Shown piece by piece: positions 24,306 through 35,164 of a DNA stretch of 64,000 bases. Source of the DNA: Eupeodes corollae. Its lineage: Eukaryota > Arthropoda > Insecta > Diptera > Syrphidae. The stretch is from the NCBI RefSeq assembly GCF_945859685.1, contig NC_079147.1, positions 89,334,315 to 89,398,314 on the forward strand. Direction: 5' to 3'. The notes beneath the pieces were generated by a model. It was given only the letters and a program-made list of their open reading frames with translations, was not told where the DNA came from and searched no databases. Position numbers and translations under genes: made by a program. Numbering within the stretch: the stretch's first letter is position 1; each line of letters begins with the position of its first letter.

Positions 24306-25607
24306 CTATTTAACTAACTTTTTGATTATTTCGAGTTATACATACTTGAAAAATAGACACCATTAATGAAAAACCTGTAACTTTTACGACTTATACGCGT
24401 TAGTAACCTTTTTTTTTCAACTCCTTCCACGCAGCAACATCTACCTTAAGTTATTGTGTGTTTTTCAAAATTCTTTCATAAACACTCCAAAACATATTCT
24501 TTGTTTTCTTTTAAATATTTGAACTACTTAAATTCCTCATAATGTATGTACGGTACATGCTCATTCAAAAATATTCAAAAAATCATTGCATTTTGTGGGT
24601 GTTTTGTTTTTGATAAAACAAAAAAGTAAAAACAGCTTAGAAGCACAATCACCCACACTATACACAAACTTATCTCTAGTTCAAAAAGCTTATCAGTATT
24701 TTTTCCCCTCCAACTTAATTTCATTAAACTTCATTATGATACCACCAGGTGAAACGTGAAATGAAACACGAAGAACAAAACCAACAAAAACAACAAACTT
24801 TCCAATTGTGCATGCCCACGAAAAAATGCATATCAGTGAAAGATGATAAGATAAGATACAATTAATTGTTTCTCACTTTGGTTCTTATCTTTGTTTTTTA
24901 GATTATTTTTTTGAACTAAACTTGAATACCTTTAGTTCGGGAAAGATAACTTTTTGAAAAAATAAAATAAAAATAAGTAAAGATACCATCGCTAAGCAGA
25001 ACGTAAACAAGAGTTAAGAATTCCCTCTATGGCTTAGAAAATAAAATCTAGAGTAAAGATATTCATCTTGGAGGAAATAACATGCAAGATGACATTTTTC
25101 ATTTTCTAAAAGCTTTGACTCGAAAAGACTGCTGATCCAGTCGAGGGACCTCAAAAACATGTTCCTCCATTGTCTGTTATATTCAATGGGTCTTTCCTTC
25201 TACACATGTTGAAGGTAACCCTATAAAACTTTACCCCAAAAACAGTAGTGCGCAGCAAAATAATAAAAGAAATATACATTCTAGATACTTTAGAGATATC
25301 TATCTGCGTGCGGTGAGAAATATATTATTTTATTGTAGAATTTGATTTTCTAAAAAGACTAAAAACGTTTGGCATTTAACCGTGGGACTTGGTAGTTTTA
25401 TCCTCTGCTGAGTGTGTCTTTATGTTTTAGCTAGATTGTTTCTTTTTCTTTTTTGAACAACGAGACGAGACCCCAAGCGGTGTGGGCAAATATGTAGTCC
25501 GGCCTCACGAGTGATTTATTCAGCGGCAAGGTAATATAATTCAGCACACACTCGACTATATCCAAATCGGACCACACCGTTTTTATATGTAATACCTTCT
25601 GCTAAAG
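24306..25607. other. No gene seen
   Basis: AT-rich non-coding sequence between the RTE-like element and the piggyBac-like element. Nothing recognisable. Confidence 0.5.
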
Positions 25608-26534
25608 CAAATAAGAAATAGTCGCGTTGCCACCCTAATAGAATTTTCTAAGAAAAACTAATAATATTTTAAACACTTCAAACTGTTTTACACCATATCA
25701 AATTTTTCCTTTAAGTTTGCTTGTTTTCAAATTAGAAAATATAGTTTTAAAACGGTTGTGAAACATATAAACCGTAGACCTACATTTGGGTCGTTTTCGA
25801 CCCATTTCTTTTGCGTTATCGAAAACATTAAAATAACTAATTTTTATATTTGGCTGTTTTTTCATGACTTTGTTCCTTGAACCTTTATGCATCGAATTCA
25901 AGCTGTTTTAGGTTTAAACATTAAGTTGGCAGTGATTTTTTTGGAATTTGTGTGTTTTCTGTCAGATTGTGTCGTTTTCGACTCGGTGTATGCAAACTCA
26001 TTTCGTTTTGAAATTTCGTTGTGGTTTGGTTGTTATTTTTATTTCAAGTGATGACGAATTTTCCGCAGAAGAAGAAGATTTTCTGCCTGAAGTTGGAAGT
26101 GCTAGCAATAAAGAGTTCGATTCATCTGAATTAGAGAATGAAGGTGAAGAAAGACCTTTAGATTCGGCGGGTGCCGATTCTCAGTTTGTCTCTAAAAACG
26201 ATATAATTTGGAGCCCAACTCCACTGAATCCACCAGATATGTTACAAATTTGTCAATTGCATGGTTTATTTTTCCTGAAGTTCTTCCTTCTAGTCGCACG
26301 CGCTCGAGCAAAAAACATAATTTCAATGAAACCAGGTGTTACCCGTTAAGCTATTGGCCGAGTTGATGTTCTGATGGAGTCATTTTTATTGTTTTTTCCG
26401 ATTCAAATCGAGAAAATTACTATTGAAAACACAAATAATTACGGGCGCTTAAAATTTGGAGATAAACACACAGAAATAGATAAGAGCAAGCTACATGCAT
26501 ATTTTGGTGTCTTGATACTCGCGGATGTTTCCAA

Positions 26535-26591
26535 GTAAGTTTTTTTTTCAATTTTTATGGCCTCTCTTCGAAGACATGTGGTTATTCTCAG
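26535..26591 (+). other. Predicted intron in the piggyBac-like transposase
   Basis: The donor is CAA|GTAAGT and the acceptor TTCTCAG|AT, 57 nt long, with a T-rich run after the donor. Removing it keeps phase (AA plus A makes a lysine codon) and removes both the TAA created at the donor and the frame difference between the two halves. A random indel would not be expected to leave consensus splice sites exactly at the break. Confidence 0.65.
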
Positions 26592-26995
26592 ATCTAAAAC
26601 AAAACGAATCGAAGATTTGTTTGACGCAGATTTTGGTCGCCCAATATTCCAAGCAATAATGTCCAAAGAGACATTCCAATATCTTACAAAACTTCTGCGA
26701 TTCGATGATCCCACTTGTCGAAGACAAAACCAACAAGGAGTCAAGGACAAATTTGCCTAAATTAGAAGTTTATGGGACAAATAGGTTGAATTGCTTCCAT
26801 TGTTCTATAACCCATCTTGGTTTTCATGATCCTTGCTCATTAAGATAATATATGCCCAAATAAGCCTGAAAAGAACGGGTTGAAGTTTTGGATGTGTACT
26901 TGTGCCGAAACTCCCTACTACGGACAACTTTTTTACATCTTATGAATTGGGCCAAAAACTGCTACAAAAGAACTTGTCTATTGTTGGCACCGTTA

Positions 26996-28706
26996 CTTAC
27001 TTACTTACTTAAGGAACTAGGGCCTCACCCAACAAACTTCTCCATCTAGCTCGGTCCCTAGCTAGATGTCTCCAGTTGGGTGAAGTCACCTTCCACTTGT
27101 GCGCGCCACCTGTTCTGCGGTCTTCCTCTACTGCGCTGTCCTGTGGGTGCGGATTCGAAAACTTTAGGGGCCGGAGCATTGGTTTCCATGCGCTCTACGT
27201 ACCCAGCCATCTTAGTCGTTGGACTTTTACCCTTCTGGCTAAGTCTATGCCGCTATACACCTCGTCGTTCCATCTTCTCCGCCACTCCCCTTCGTGACCG
27301 TAGATCACACGAAGAACTTTTCTCTCGAAGCGACTCGAAGCAAGGTGCTTTCATCCGCTTTTGTCATGGTCCATGCTTCTGCACCGTATAGCAGGACGGT
27401 GATGATAAGGGTCTTATATAGCAACACTTTGGTCCCTCGAGAGAGGACTTTACCACTCAACTGCTTTCTTAGTCCAAAGAAACAGCGGTTAGCAAGAGTT
27501 ATTCTGCGTTTGATCTCAGCGCTGGTGTTGTTTTCTGCGGTTACAGCGGAGCCTAGGTAGACGAAGTCCTTGACTTCCTCAAAGTTACGTCTGTCGATTG
27601 TGACGTTTTGACCACGTATTTCCTCTCTAGACGACAGCATGTACTCTGTTTTGCCTCATTAACCGTTAAACCCATTTTTGCCGCCTCTGCCTCAATACTC
27701 GCAAAAGTCCCATTGACATCACGCTTAGTTTGTCCAATTATGTCAATGTCATCAGCATAAGCTAGTAATTGGATAGACTTTTGAAAGATAGTGCCTCTAT
27801 TCTTCCATTCTATTCTTTCAAGCACGATGTTAAAAAAATCACATGACAGCGCATCACCTTGTCTAAAACCTTTTTTGACATCGAAAAATTCTGTTAAGTT
27901 GTTTCCAACCTTTATGGAGCAGCGTGAAATGGTCATCCTGCACAAACGGACGAGTTTGGCAGGGATGCCAAAACTAGACATGGCTCTATACAGCTCCAAT
28001 CCCTGAAGATGCTGTCATATGCGGCCTTGAAATCGATGAAAAGATGGTGGGTGTCGATTTGGTTTCTAGGGTTTTTTCCAGGATCTGCCGTAATGTGAAT
28101 ATTTGATCAACTGTGGACTTTCCTGGTCTAAAACCACATTGATAAGGACCTATCAGGTTGTTGACGATGGGCTTTAGACGTTCACATATTATGGCCGAGA
28201 AGATTTTATAGGCGATGTTAAGTAGACTTATTCCTCTATAGTTGGTGCAGTTTAGAGGGTCTCCTTTTTTCAAAATCGGGCAAACAATACTGAGGTTCCA
28301 TTCATCGGGCATGTTTTCTTCCGACCATATCTTACAGATAAGTTGGTGCATGCTCCTAACCAACTTATCTCCAGCTGCTTTAAAGAGCTCGGCATTCAAG
28401 CCATCTGCCCCAGCGGGTTTATTAGACTTCAACTTAGATATGGCAATCTTTACTTCGTCTAAGTCGGGAGGACGGGATTGTTGGCTTTCATCGTCTCTGT
28501 TGAATGGATCATCCTATCTGACAGCGGAATTCAGTTCTTCGTCGCCGTTATACAGTCTGCAGAAGTGGTCCTTCCATATCCTCAGCATTGACTGCGGTTC
28601 CACTATGATGTTTCCACTTTCGTCTTTGCAGCTTTCGGTTCTAGGTTTATGTACCTGTGAATTTCGTTTCACCTGTTCATAAAACTCTCGAACCTCATTC
28701 CTGCTT
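26996..28706 (-). mobile_element. RTE-like non-LTR retrotransposon, copy 2, 5'-truncated
   Basis: Inserted in reverse orientation into the piggyBac-like transposase. The target duplication is TTGGCACCGTTA (26984-26995) and TTGGCACCATTA (28707-28718), 12 bp with one difference. The 3' end on the minus strand is TTAAGTAAGTAAGTAAG, the same tail as copy 1. The endonuclease is missing, so the element is truncated at its 5' end, as is usual for target-primed reverse transcription. It belongs to the same family as 21795-24291 but is better preserved. Confidence 0.93.
27062..28706 (-). pseudogene. RTE-like reverse transcriptase, copy 2
   Basis: On the minus strand the order is VREFYEQVKRNSQVHKPRT (linker after the endonuclease), DEVKIAISKLKSNKPAGADG, DEWNLSIVCPILKKGDPLN, NYRGISLLNIAYKIFSA, FRPGKSTVDQIFTLRQ, KLVRLCRMTISRCSIKVGN, GFRQGDALSCDFFN, and the intact catalytic box LLAYADDIDIIG. 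Then come ENVTIDRRN-like sequence, KDFVYLGSAVTAENNT, LLYKTLIITVLLYGAEAW, GEWRRRWNDEVYSGIDLA, VKVQRLRWLG, and RHLARDRARWRSLLGEA near the end. Breaks are frameshifts near 27990, 27600 and 27310. All seven palm/finger blocks are visible, so this is the best polymerase in the window, but it cannot be read through. Confidence 0.92.
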
Positions 28707-29033
28707 TTGGCACCATTAGGAAGAATAAAAAGAGTATAACACCAAAGCTTTTACTTGACAAAAAAAAATCTGGGTATTGAATTGGCCAAAGAGTATATGT
28801 ATGTCCAACCACTCAAGAGAACCTAGAGCATCATGCTCACTTGTCCTTCAGGCGACACTAGCTGGCTCATCTTCGCATATAGTGACTTCCATTGGAGGAG
28901 ATTTGAATCCTACAGCTAAGCGGCCTAGAATAAATTCACCGCAGCCAAGAAAGCTTTTATATGTCGGGTTGAAAATGACCCGTTTCTCGACACATTTTCC
29001 GAACAGAGGTGGCAACGCTGACAAGAAGGTTAA

Positions 29034-29744
29034 ATTTAAATGTTGTTTTTTTTTTATTTTTAAATACAATTCGATTTATACGAAAATAAATACATATTTG
29101 TGACTGCACGTTTAAAACATTCATAAGATAACACAACATGACAAGGGAAGGGTATTATAATATTTTGGTCGTATAGGTATAGGTACCTACTCGAGTCCGA
29201 ATGTATACATACCTTTAAAATTCGATTCCTATTGTTGATAGGATTGACGGTGGACAGTGTGGACGAGGTAAAAAGCTAATTCGAAATCGATTGACCATCT
29301 AAATGCATTGTAAATCAAAAGTTTCGATGCACGTTTTTTACTTTATTCGAAATAAATAACAAATTATAAAAGAAAACAAAAATTGATCATAATACTGTTG
29401 AAAGTTTTATGGGTTTTAAATTGGATATTCCGAAATTGAATTTGTTTGTCGTTGCTGGATTTTATTTTTTCAATATTGCTTTAGTCTTTTTTTTGGGCTT
29501 TGGATAAGGATTAAGTTCTTGTTGATGAGATTTTTAAATTAAAATTTAAAGGTTTAATTCTTTTTTGTTCTTAAGAAATTACTTATTTAAAGTGCTTTGA
29601 AATGCTTGAGGTTTGCAATTTTATCATGTAGAAGAAAAGATATTTTAAGAACGTGACTACTCAAACTTTCTGTCAAATTTTAAACAACCTATCTTTAAGG
29701 GTTCAACAATTTAATAGTTAAATATTTAGGAATTTACTAAGGGA
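29034..29744. other. No gene seen
   Basis: AT-rich flank. Short frames overlap low-complexity T-runs. Confidence 0.5.
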
Positions 29745-29950
29745 GTCCAAAATTTTAAACCTTTCTTTTCGTTTTGCTAGCAAGTAATTCGCTTATTTGC
29801 TTTTATTTAAAAACGAGCATCCAAACATGTCTAAAAAGTGACAGCTCGTGGAAATATACAAAGCAAATACGCTTAAACAGACCTATTAATTGGAGTTCTC
29901 AACTGTTGACTGGACCATTCCACCCTCAGCTAATTGTACAGATGTCATAT
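29745..29950 (+). repeat. Dispersed repeat pair S, copy 1
   Basis: Matches 34437-34660. Both carry AAATTTTAAACC, TTTCGTTTT, a CCAAACATGTCTAAAAA stretch followed by TGACAG, GACCTATTAATT, and GACCA(T/C)TC. Copy 1 is followed by a SINE (29973-30180); similarity to copy 2 resumes at about 30310 (TTTAACATTTTACTAAATC), so the SINE appears to have inserted into this repeat. Confidence 0.7.
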
Positions 29951-29972
29951 AAATAAACAAATACAAATAAAT

Positions 29973-30180
29973 TAGGTGGCGCTACAGTCCGTTTAGTACT
30001 TGGCCCTAAGGACTTACAACTCTCAACCATTCGAGAAATGTTGTCAGGTTAAGATAGCTCTTTTTTATGACAAGAATTACTCTCCGAGAATTTTTCATTT
30101 CCTCGCAAGAGGCAGTTCCCGTGGACGAGGAACCCAAGACCTGTGGCATGACAGTGCATCACAGTACCCATCACGGGTTC
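29973..30180 (-). repeat. tRNA-derived SINE, copy b
   Basis: The tail is TAGGTGGCGCTACAGTCCGT at the left. The head at the right has CCTCGCAAGAGGCAGT, AACCCAAGACCTGTGGCATG and CATCACGGG. On the minus strand the head is the tRNA-like part. It is better preserved at the tail than at the head; the A box is disturbed. Confidence 0.65.
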
Positions 30181-30861
30181 TACACAAACGTCACATGAAT
30201 TTAGCAAATTCCTCAAAGTTGACATAGCCATTCGGTTGTTTTAACTTAAGCAAATTCTTAAGAGATAGTTCAATGTTAAAATTAGGTAAATCATCTTTTC
30301 AGCTTATTTAATTACTAAAAATGGCTTTAACATTTTACTAAATCGTATAAAATTTTACGCCATTGTTTTTATTTTTTTAAAGCTGTCAAATATAATTAAC
30401 AAAGTGTCAGAAAAGTCTAATAAACTTATGTATCTACACATTTATGTGTTTGTTTTTTCCAATTGTCATTGAATGTCATAGTTTGACATAACATTAGGTA
30501 TGTTCCATGGTCTTCAGATTGAGCAGTCTATTGGTTTATTTGATCAAAAATAAAGAAAAAAGTAACTGGTTGTTTTTTGAACGCCATTAATTCATTTTAA
30601 AAGAATTAAACGCAAAAAATAATAACTTGCACTAAAAGGTATGATTTTATTGTCTTATTTTTGTTTGACAACCAGCCGTCCATCAGACAAGCAACTGAAC
30701 ACAGCTCATATTTTACATACCATTTATTACTTTTAATACCCTTGAAAGCTTACTAAAAAAATAAATTTATTTTTATTTAAAAACCAAAGTTGCCAAATAT
30801 AAGCAATTTGTTTTAAATATTTGTATTTATATAAATTTAAAGTTGCTCACACCAATTTTAA

Positions 30862-31166
30862 AGGCCCAACTATAATAGGCATAAGCAAACATAAGCTTAT
30901 GTCAAAACCCAACGAAAATTCACTTAAGTTTGTGAAATTACTGCGGATAGCCATAATGCAATTTTGTTCACGTATCTACAAGTCAAGGCCAAACGATAAT
31001 AGGCATAAGCTAGCATATGCGCGCATAAGTAAACGTGCGAATACAAAGAATCTCAATACGAGTGAACATAATGGAGTCTAGCTCCATTTCGTTCAATTTT
31101 TCTCAGTTTCGTTAACTTAAGCACACTTAAGCAAGAGCGATCCCAGTCGCTCGCCGCATAAGTAAA
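30862..31166. mobile_element. Harbinger-like MITE, scrambled double copy
   Basis: 30862-30985 equals the right part of the MITE at 35324-35630 in inverted orientation, starting AGGCCCAACTATAATAGGCA. At 30986 a second terminus (AGGCCAAACGATAATAGGCA) starts, and 30986-31166 equals the left part in direct orientation, ending at GCATAAGTAAAAT. Neither part has its far terminus. The arrangement is thus two truncated pieces of one family, each with its own outer terminal repeat on the left. Confidence 0.85.
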
Positions 31167-31207
31167 ATAAAATGGCATTATAATTTAAGTATAAATTCTG
31201 GCTCAAG

Positions 31208-31569
31208 CCGACTTCAAGCTTTCGTTAACAATTGTATTCTGAAAATCCCGTGGCCGCAAACCATATCTAACGTTGAGCTGTGGAATAGGACCGGACAGAC
31301 AAAAATTGGACGTAGACATCATGCAACGGAAATGCCGTTGGATAGGCCATACACTGAGGAAATCTGACTATAATAAAGCAAAACAATCCGTCCAATGGAA
31401 TCCCCAGGGTAATAAACGCGTTGGAAGACCAAAGACAACTTGTAGGTCATCAGTTTTGAAGGAGGCTCGGTCTCAATGTATTCAATCGTGGCCATAGCTG
31501 CGGTCAGTTGCGGTGAATCGGAATAGGTGGAACGATCTTGTTGCTGCCCTATGCTCCAGGAGGAGTTAA
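31208..31569 (+). pseudogene. LINE C-terminus, fragment
   Basis: Read with frameshifts: LQAFVNNCILKI then WPQTISNVELWNRTGQTK, then DVDIMQRKCRWIGHTLRKS, QWNPQGNKRVGRPKTT, and in a third frame LRSVAVNRNRWNDLVAALCS with RRS and a stop at 31567-31569. This is the typical end of RTE-like insect LINE polymerases (..RKW.WIGHTLRK...A..WNPQG.RRRGRP..TWRR..). It has the same domain as 59742-60026 on the other strand. The reverse transcriptase core is missing. Confidence 0.82.
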
Positions 31570-31584
31570 AGCGCTGCTGTACTT

Positions 31585-32274
31585 GCAGCCGGACAACATA
31601 TAAATGCTTGCATATGACCGACATGGCTGATTCGGACATGGTCAAATCCCAAGGTCCAATTTTCGATGACTTGTTCCAACATTCGTGACCGTATACTGGC
31701 AATAACGCAGTGAATGCTGCCCTTTAAGTTCTCAATCATTCTATCCACGCATCCTAGAGACTTCACACATCCCACAGTAAAAAATCAAGCGACATTGAGT
31801 CGCACAATCTTTGAGCAGAATTCAAGGGTTCTTAACGTGAAACTATGCGGTTACCAATAGTTTCCTTCATTAAATCAATTCTGACACTAGCTGTGTGACA
31901 TAGTACACCGCGCCATCTTGTTGAAACCACAACTAATAAACAAAATGGTTGTTCAATTGATGAATGAAAAAGTCAGTAATGATAGGTCTTAAGCGGGCAT
32001 CATTGAATGTAACGTTCTGCCCAGCATCGTTTTTAAGGAAATACATTTCAAATATTCCACCAAAATATAAACCACACCACAAAATCAGTTTTTGTGCAGT
32101 AACAGTGTCTTTACATCAAAACACGCTTGAGGATTATCGTCACAGCACTTTTGATTATTGACGTATACGTTCAATCAAAAGTCAGCTTAATCGCTTAAAA
32201 CTATGAACAGAAGAATTATTTTAAATATAAATTGGAATAATTTGGATGCGTTTTTCAGGCGTCAGTCTATTCAT
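31585..32274 (-). pseudogene. Mariner-like (DD41D-type) transposase relic
   Basis: On the minus strand a start near 32274 reads MNRLTPEKRIQIIPIY, the N-terminal helix-turn-helix opening. A large deletion follows. Then come QKLILWCGLYFGGIFEMYFL, NDAGQNVTFNDARLRPIITD, FVY, WFQQDGA, (shift) CHTASVRIDLMKET, NRIVSR, LCDSMSLDFLLWDV, NLKGSIHCVIASIRSRMLEQ and VIENWTLGFDHVRISHVGHM. If the shift is ignored, about 41 residues separate the D of QQDGA and the D of SLDFLL. The sequence is clearly different from the element at 690-1996, so it is a second family. It abuts the LINE fragment that ends at 31569. Confidence 0.8.
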
Positions 32275-34436
32275 GTTAAAATTAAACCAAACTAAAAATA
32301 ATTCACTTAAATTTGTTGACAACTTAAGTTTCTTCAACTTTTAAAAAACCACCCGTCACGTATGTACCAAAGGAATTCTACATATATTTGTATGTTTATC
32401 TATGTAAATGATCTCTATGAACAATTGGACGATATTTTTTTTAAATTATGTTTCTGAAGCTGTCAAAGTTGCAAATGACATCCAGCTGTCAAAACATTCA
32501 ACAAGGTTTACCATTTCATCATGCATCATTTAATACTTCAAAATTCTTTGTCAGATTGGTTGTACTTATGGCATCAGAAAGCTAGAAATTTGTGCCACTT
32601 TTAAAAAGTTGGAGCATTTATACAATATTTTAGACCTCAACACACTAAGGGACTTATGCCAAGAAGGGAAATATAGTCCGCTCTTAACAGTCAATATTGA
32701 AGAAGATTTATAAGGTTGGTACATTCCATGCTTAACATAAAAAAAAGCATAAACAGCTTATTTATTACTGATTAAGAATTTTATTAGAATTTAGAACTTA
32801 TTATAAATTTAGAACTTTTAGCTTGTATAAAATCTAAACAAGTTGCAAGACGGCAAGGACTTAAGCCGCTGTCACGTTACTAGTTAACTACTTCGGACGA
32901 GTTCGATGTTTTGTACATAGTATTGGAACCTTAAATTAAGGAAAAGGAATTTAGTAAAGGAATCAAAACAGAAATAATATAATATCCAAAAAAGGTAAGT
33001 TTCAAAAAGTTTTTATAACAAGCCGGTTTGAACTCCCTTGTGTAAAGAATTTTACTTAAAAAAAATGATGGGCCGTAAAGCTGGATTAATTTTTTTTGTG
33101 TAAATGTAAAATATAAACCAAATAGAATTCTAAAAAAGTTGTTAAACCTTACCAAAAAAAAACACTGTAGGTATACAAAGAAAAATTGTTCCGCATTGTA
33201 TCAAATTACAAAATCTTGTATATTGATGATGTATTACCATGGCATTAAATTACAATCAACCCACAAGAGAAGTTGCTTCATTTTTTTTTTAAAGTTTGCA
33301 CTCCATGAATTCCCAACACCCGGCTAAATGAGTCAACATTATTTACCCTATAAGCAAAACACCTGCACTATTTACCACCAACAACAACAACAACTATTAC
33401 AACTAGTGCTGCTGCTAATGGTAACACAAAACACTCGATATCCAGGAACCAAATTACTCACTTAGGCGTAATGAATGCAATTACCATGTTACAAGGAACT
33501 CCAATCATATTACCAGGACACCAAAGTACGTTCCTATGGATACTCGTACTCGACTTGTACCTTGTTGGTCAAATAAAAAAAAAAAGACTGAACTAAAATA
33601 ATCTCAATCTCAAGCCAGTTCCTCACAAGTTAATGAAGGGAACAACTTAAGTTGACATGCATGCGTATAAGTAATCAGTTCACCCTGAAGCCTGAAGACA
33701 TCGCTTGTTTCTTTTCTTTTCTCTTTCAAAAAAGACACAGATACGTGTGGTTGAAATTTTACCGCCACTGCCGCTGTCACTGCCACCGTTGCTGCTGAAG
33801 TACACGCGGTATTGTGTTCAGACGGACGGGCGTGCCTTGTGCAGTTTTAATCGTTGGGCTAAGGACTGCTCTTGCATTATAAGCTTATAATTAAGTCCAC
33901 ACAATTTTTGGGTGATATTTTCGAAAACATGAACTATGGCACGTCCTCGTTGTCGTTGTTGTCTTAGCCCAACAGCCAGCGGTCTCCTTTTTGTCGCCTC
34001 GTACATCTTTTATCTTTGAACGAACTTTAACTCTTGTGAACACAAAGCAGACACTCTTTTGCTCAACTCGAATCGTTTATCTATGCGCCAATAAATTAGC
34101 AAAAATTTGTATCTTCAAAAAACACTAAGGTTGCATCGCATTCGTCGCGAGACCGTTCATTGCGCCGCTATACCGCCGCCGGGAGAGTCTCAATATACCA
34201 CGAGCAGTGGAAGATTGCGGTTTTTTAAACAATGAAAAGTTTACATGGCTGTTTCAAGTCAAGTTGAAAATGTGAGGCGATAGAAGAAAGGGGTGTAAGT
34301 TCATACAGGTCGGAACTAAAGCTTTCAAATAACGCAAAAGTTGTCAGCAATGGTGGATTATTTCATCATTTAGAAGTAAAATAAAGACATGGGTGCAAAG
34401 TTTTGAATAATCTTTTGTTTATTTACAACTTACTAA
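32275..34436. other. No gene seen
   Basis: AT-rich to 33340. Then comes a CAA/CTG-rich patch with ACAACAACAACA near 33383 and CCGCTGTCACTGCCACCG-like text near 33770. Frames at 33705-33890 and 33818-34006 have no family resemblance. Confidence 0.45.
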
Positions 34437-34705
34437 GGTTTTCCAAAATTTTAAACCTTCGTTTTCGTTTTTCTAACTAGTAAATTGCTAATTGGGTTTT
34501 ATTTTAAAAACCAGCATCCAAACATGTCTAAAAAATGACAGTTCAAAAAAATAAACAAAACAAATACTCCTAAACGGACCTATTAATTAAAATTCCTAAC
34601 CGTTGAATGGACCACTCTATCTTCAGCTTTTATAAGACTAATATTGTAATAGATGTCATTGCCATTTAGCAAAAAAAAGCTTAAACATTTTACTAAATCA
34701 TTAAC
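34437..34705 (+). repeat. Dispersed repeat pair S, copy 2
   Basis: Counterpart of 29745-29950 without the SINE. It continues to AACATTTTACTAAATCAT near 34700, which aligns with 30330-30350 beyond the SINE in copy 1. Confidence 0.7.
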
Positions 34706-34863
34706 TATTTTGACCGACGAAATCTTGTCTTGAGTTACACTTTTAAATAGTCAATTTTTAAAAGTTAAAGAATTATGTGACAGATTTATGACGTTTAAGT
34801 CATCTGGTATTATTTAAAATGTAAAACACTAAAAATATTTATTGTATTCTTGTTCTTGATTGA

Positions 34864-35100
34864 TGCAAAAAGTAGATCTGTCAAGTTTGATTCACTTTCG
34901 CAGAAAAAGTGAAAACAGTGAAAAGTTTACACTGTAACTTATGTCACTTAAAAGTTTGTTAACAAGAATTAGGGTATGTTCATACAAAAAGTAGATCTGT
35001 CAAGCTTAAGTCACTTTCGCAAAATAGTGCAAACAGTGAAAAGTTTACACGGTACCTTTTTGTCAATTAAAAGTTGGTTAACGGAAAACACGTATTATGT
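34864..35100 (+). repeat. Two-unit tandem duplication, about 119 bp
   Basis: Units at 34864 and 34983 share AAAAAGTAGATCTGTCAAG, TCACTTTCGCA, AACAGTGAAAAGTTTACAC and AAAAGTT(T/G)GTTAAC. Confidence 0.8.
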
Positions 35101-35164
35101 TTAGGTTTAGTTCAAAGGAAGCTAAGCTGTATTGCGCTTCATGTTTCACATACAAAAAATAAGT

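Larger units (their letters stand above)
25990..28960 (+). pseudogene. piggyBac-like transposase, disabled, with a predicted 57-nt intron
   Basis: The N-terminus is acidic (SSDDEFSAEEEDFLPEV), as in the family. A TAA at 26347-26349 interrupts the frame, which continues AIGRVDVLMESFLLFFPIQ and LHAYFGVLILADVS. At 26535 the frame meets GTAAGT. Skipping 26535-26591, which ends TTATTCTCAG, joins ADVS to KSKTKRIEDLFDADFGRPIF and then IMSKETFQYLTKLLRFDD. This is the normal family order (ILAGVYRSKNE..... LW....GRPIF..TMS...F..L...LRFDD). Further pieces are IRSLWDK, ELLPLFYNP, KFWMCTCAETPY, and DNFFTSYELGQKLLQKNLSI. After the LINE the text resumes with RKNKKSITPKLLLDKKKSGY and LGIELAKEYM. Most of the catalytic middle and C-terminus is deleted. 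Confidence 0.82.
25608..29033 (+). mobile_element. piggyBac-like transposon, decayed, split by an RTE insertion
   Basis: The ends are inferred. GCGTTGCCACC at 25624-25634 has its inverted match at 29008-29018, with a TTAA at 29030-29033 just outside on the right and a degenerate ATAA-like site on the left. Inside, a 16-bp palindrome GGGTCGTTTTCGACCC (25788-25803) has a near match GGGTTGAAAATGACCC at 28966-28981. The transposase lies between them on the plus strand. Excluding the 1.7-kb LINE at 26996-28706, the element is about 1.7 kb, so it has also lost internal sequence. The outer limits are less certain than the identity. Confidence 0.8.

Noticed and set aside
26439..26750. 103-codon minus-strand frame opposite the piggyBac-like transposase
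   Set aside because: It is the antisense shadow of the recognisable plus-strand transposase.
31319..31775. Two overlapping minus-strand frames as a novel gene
   Set aside because: Part is the shadow of a LINE C-terminus on the plus strand; the rest is the C-terminal part of the mariner relic.
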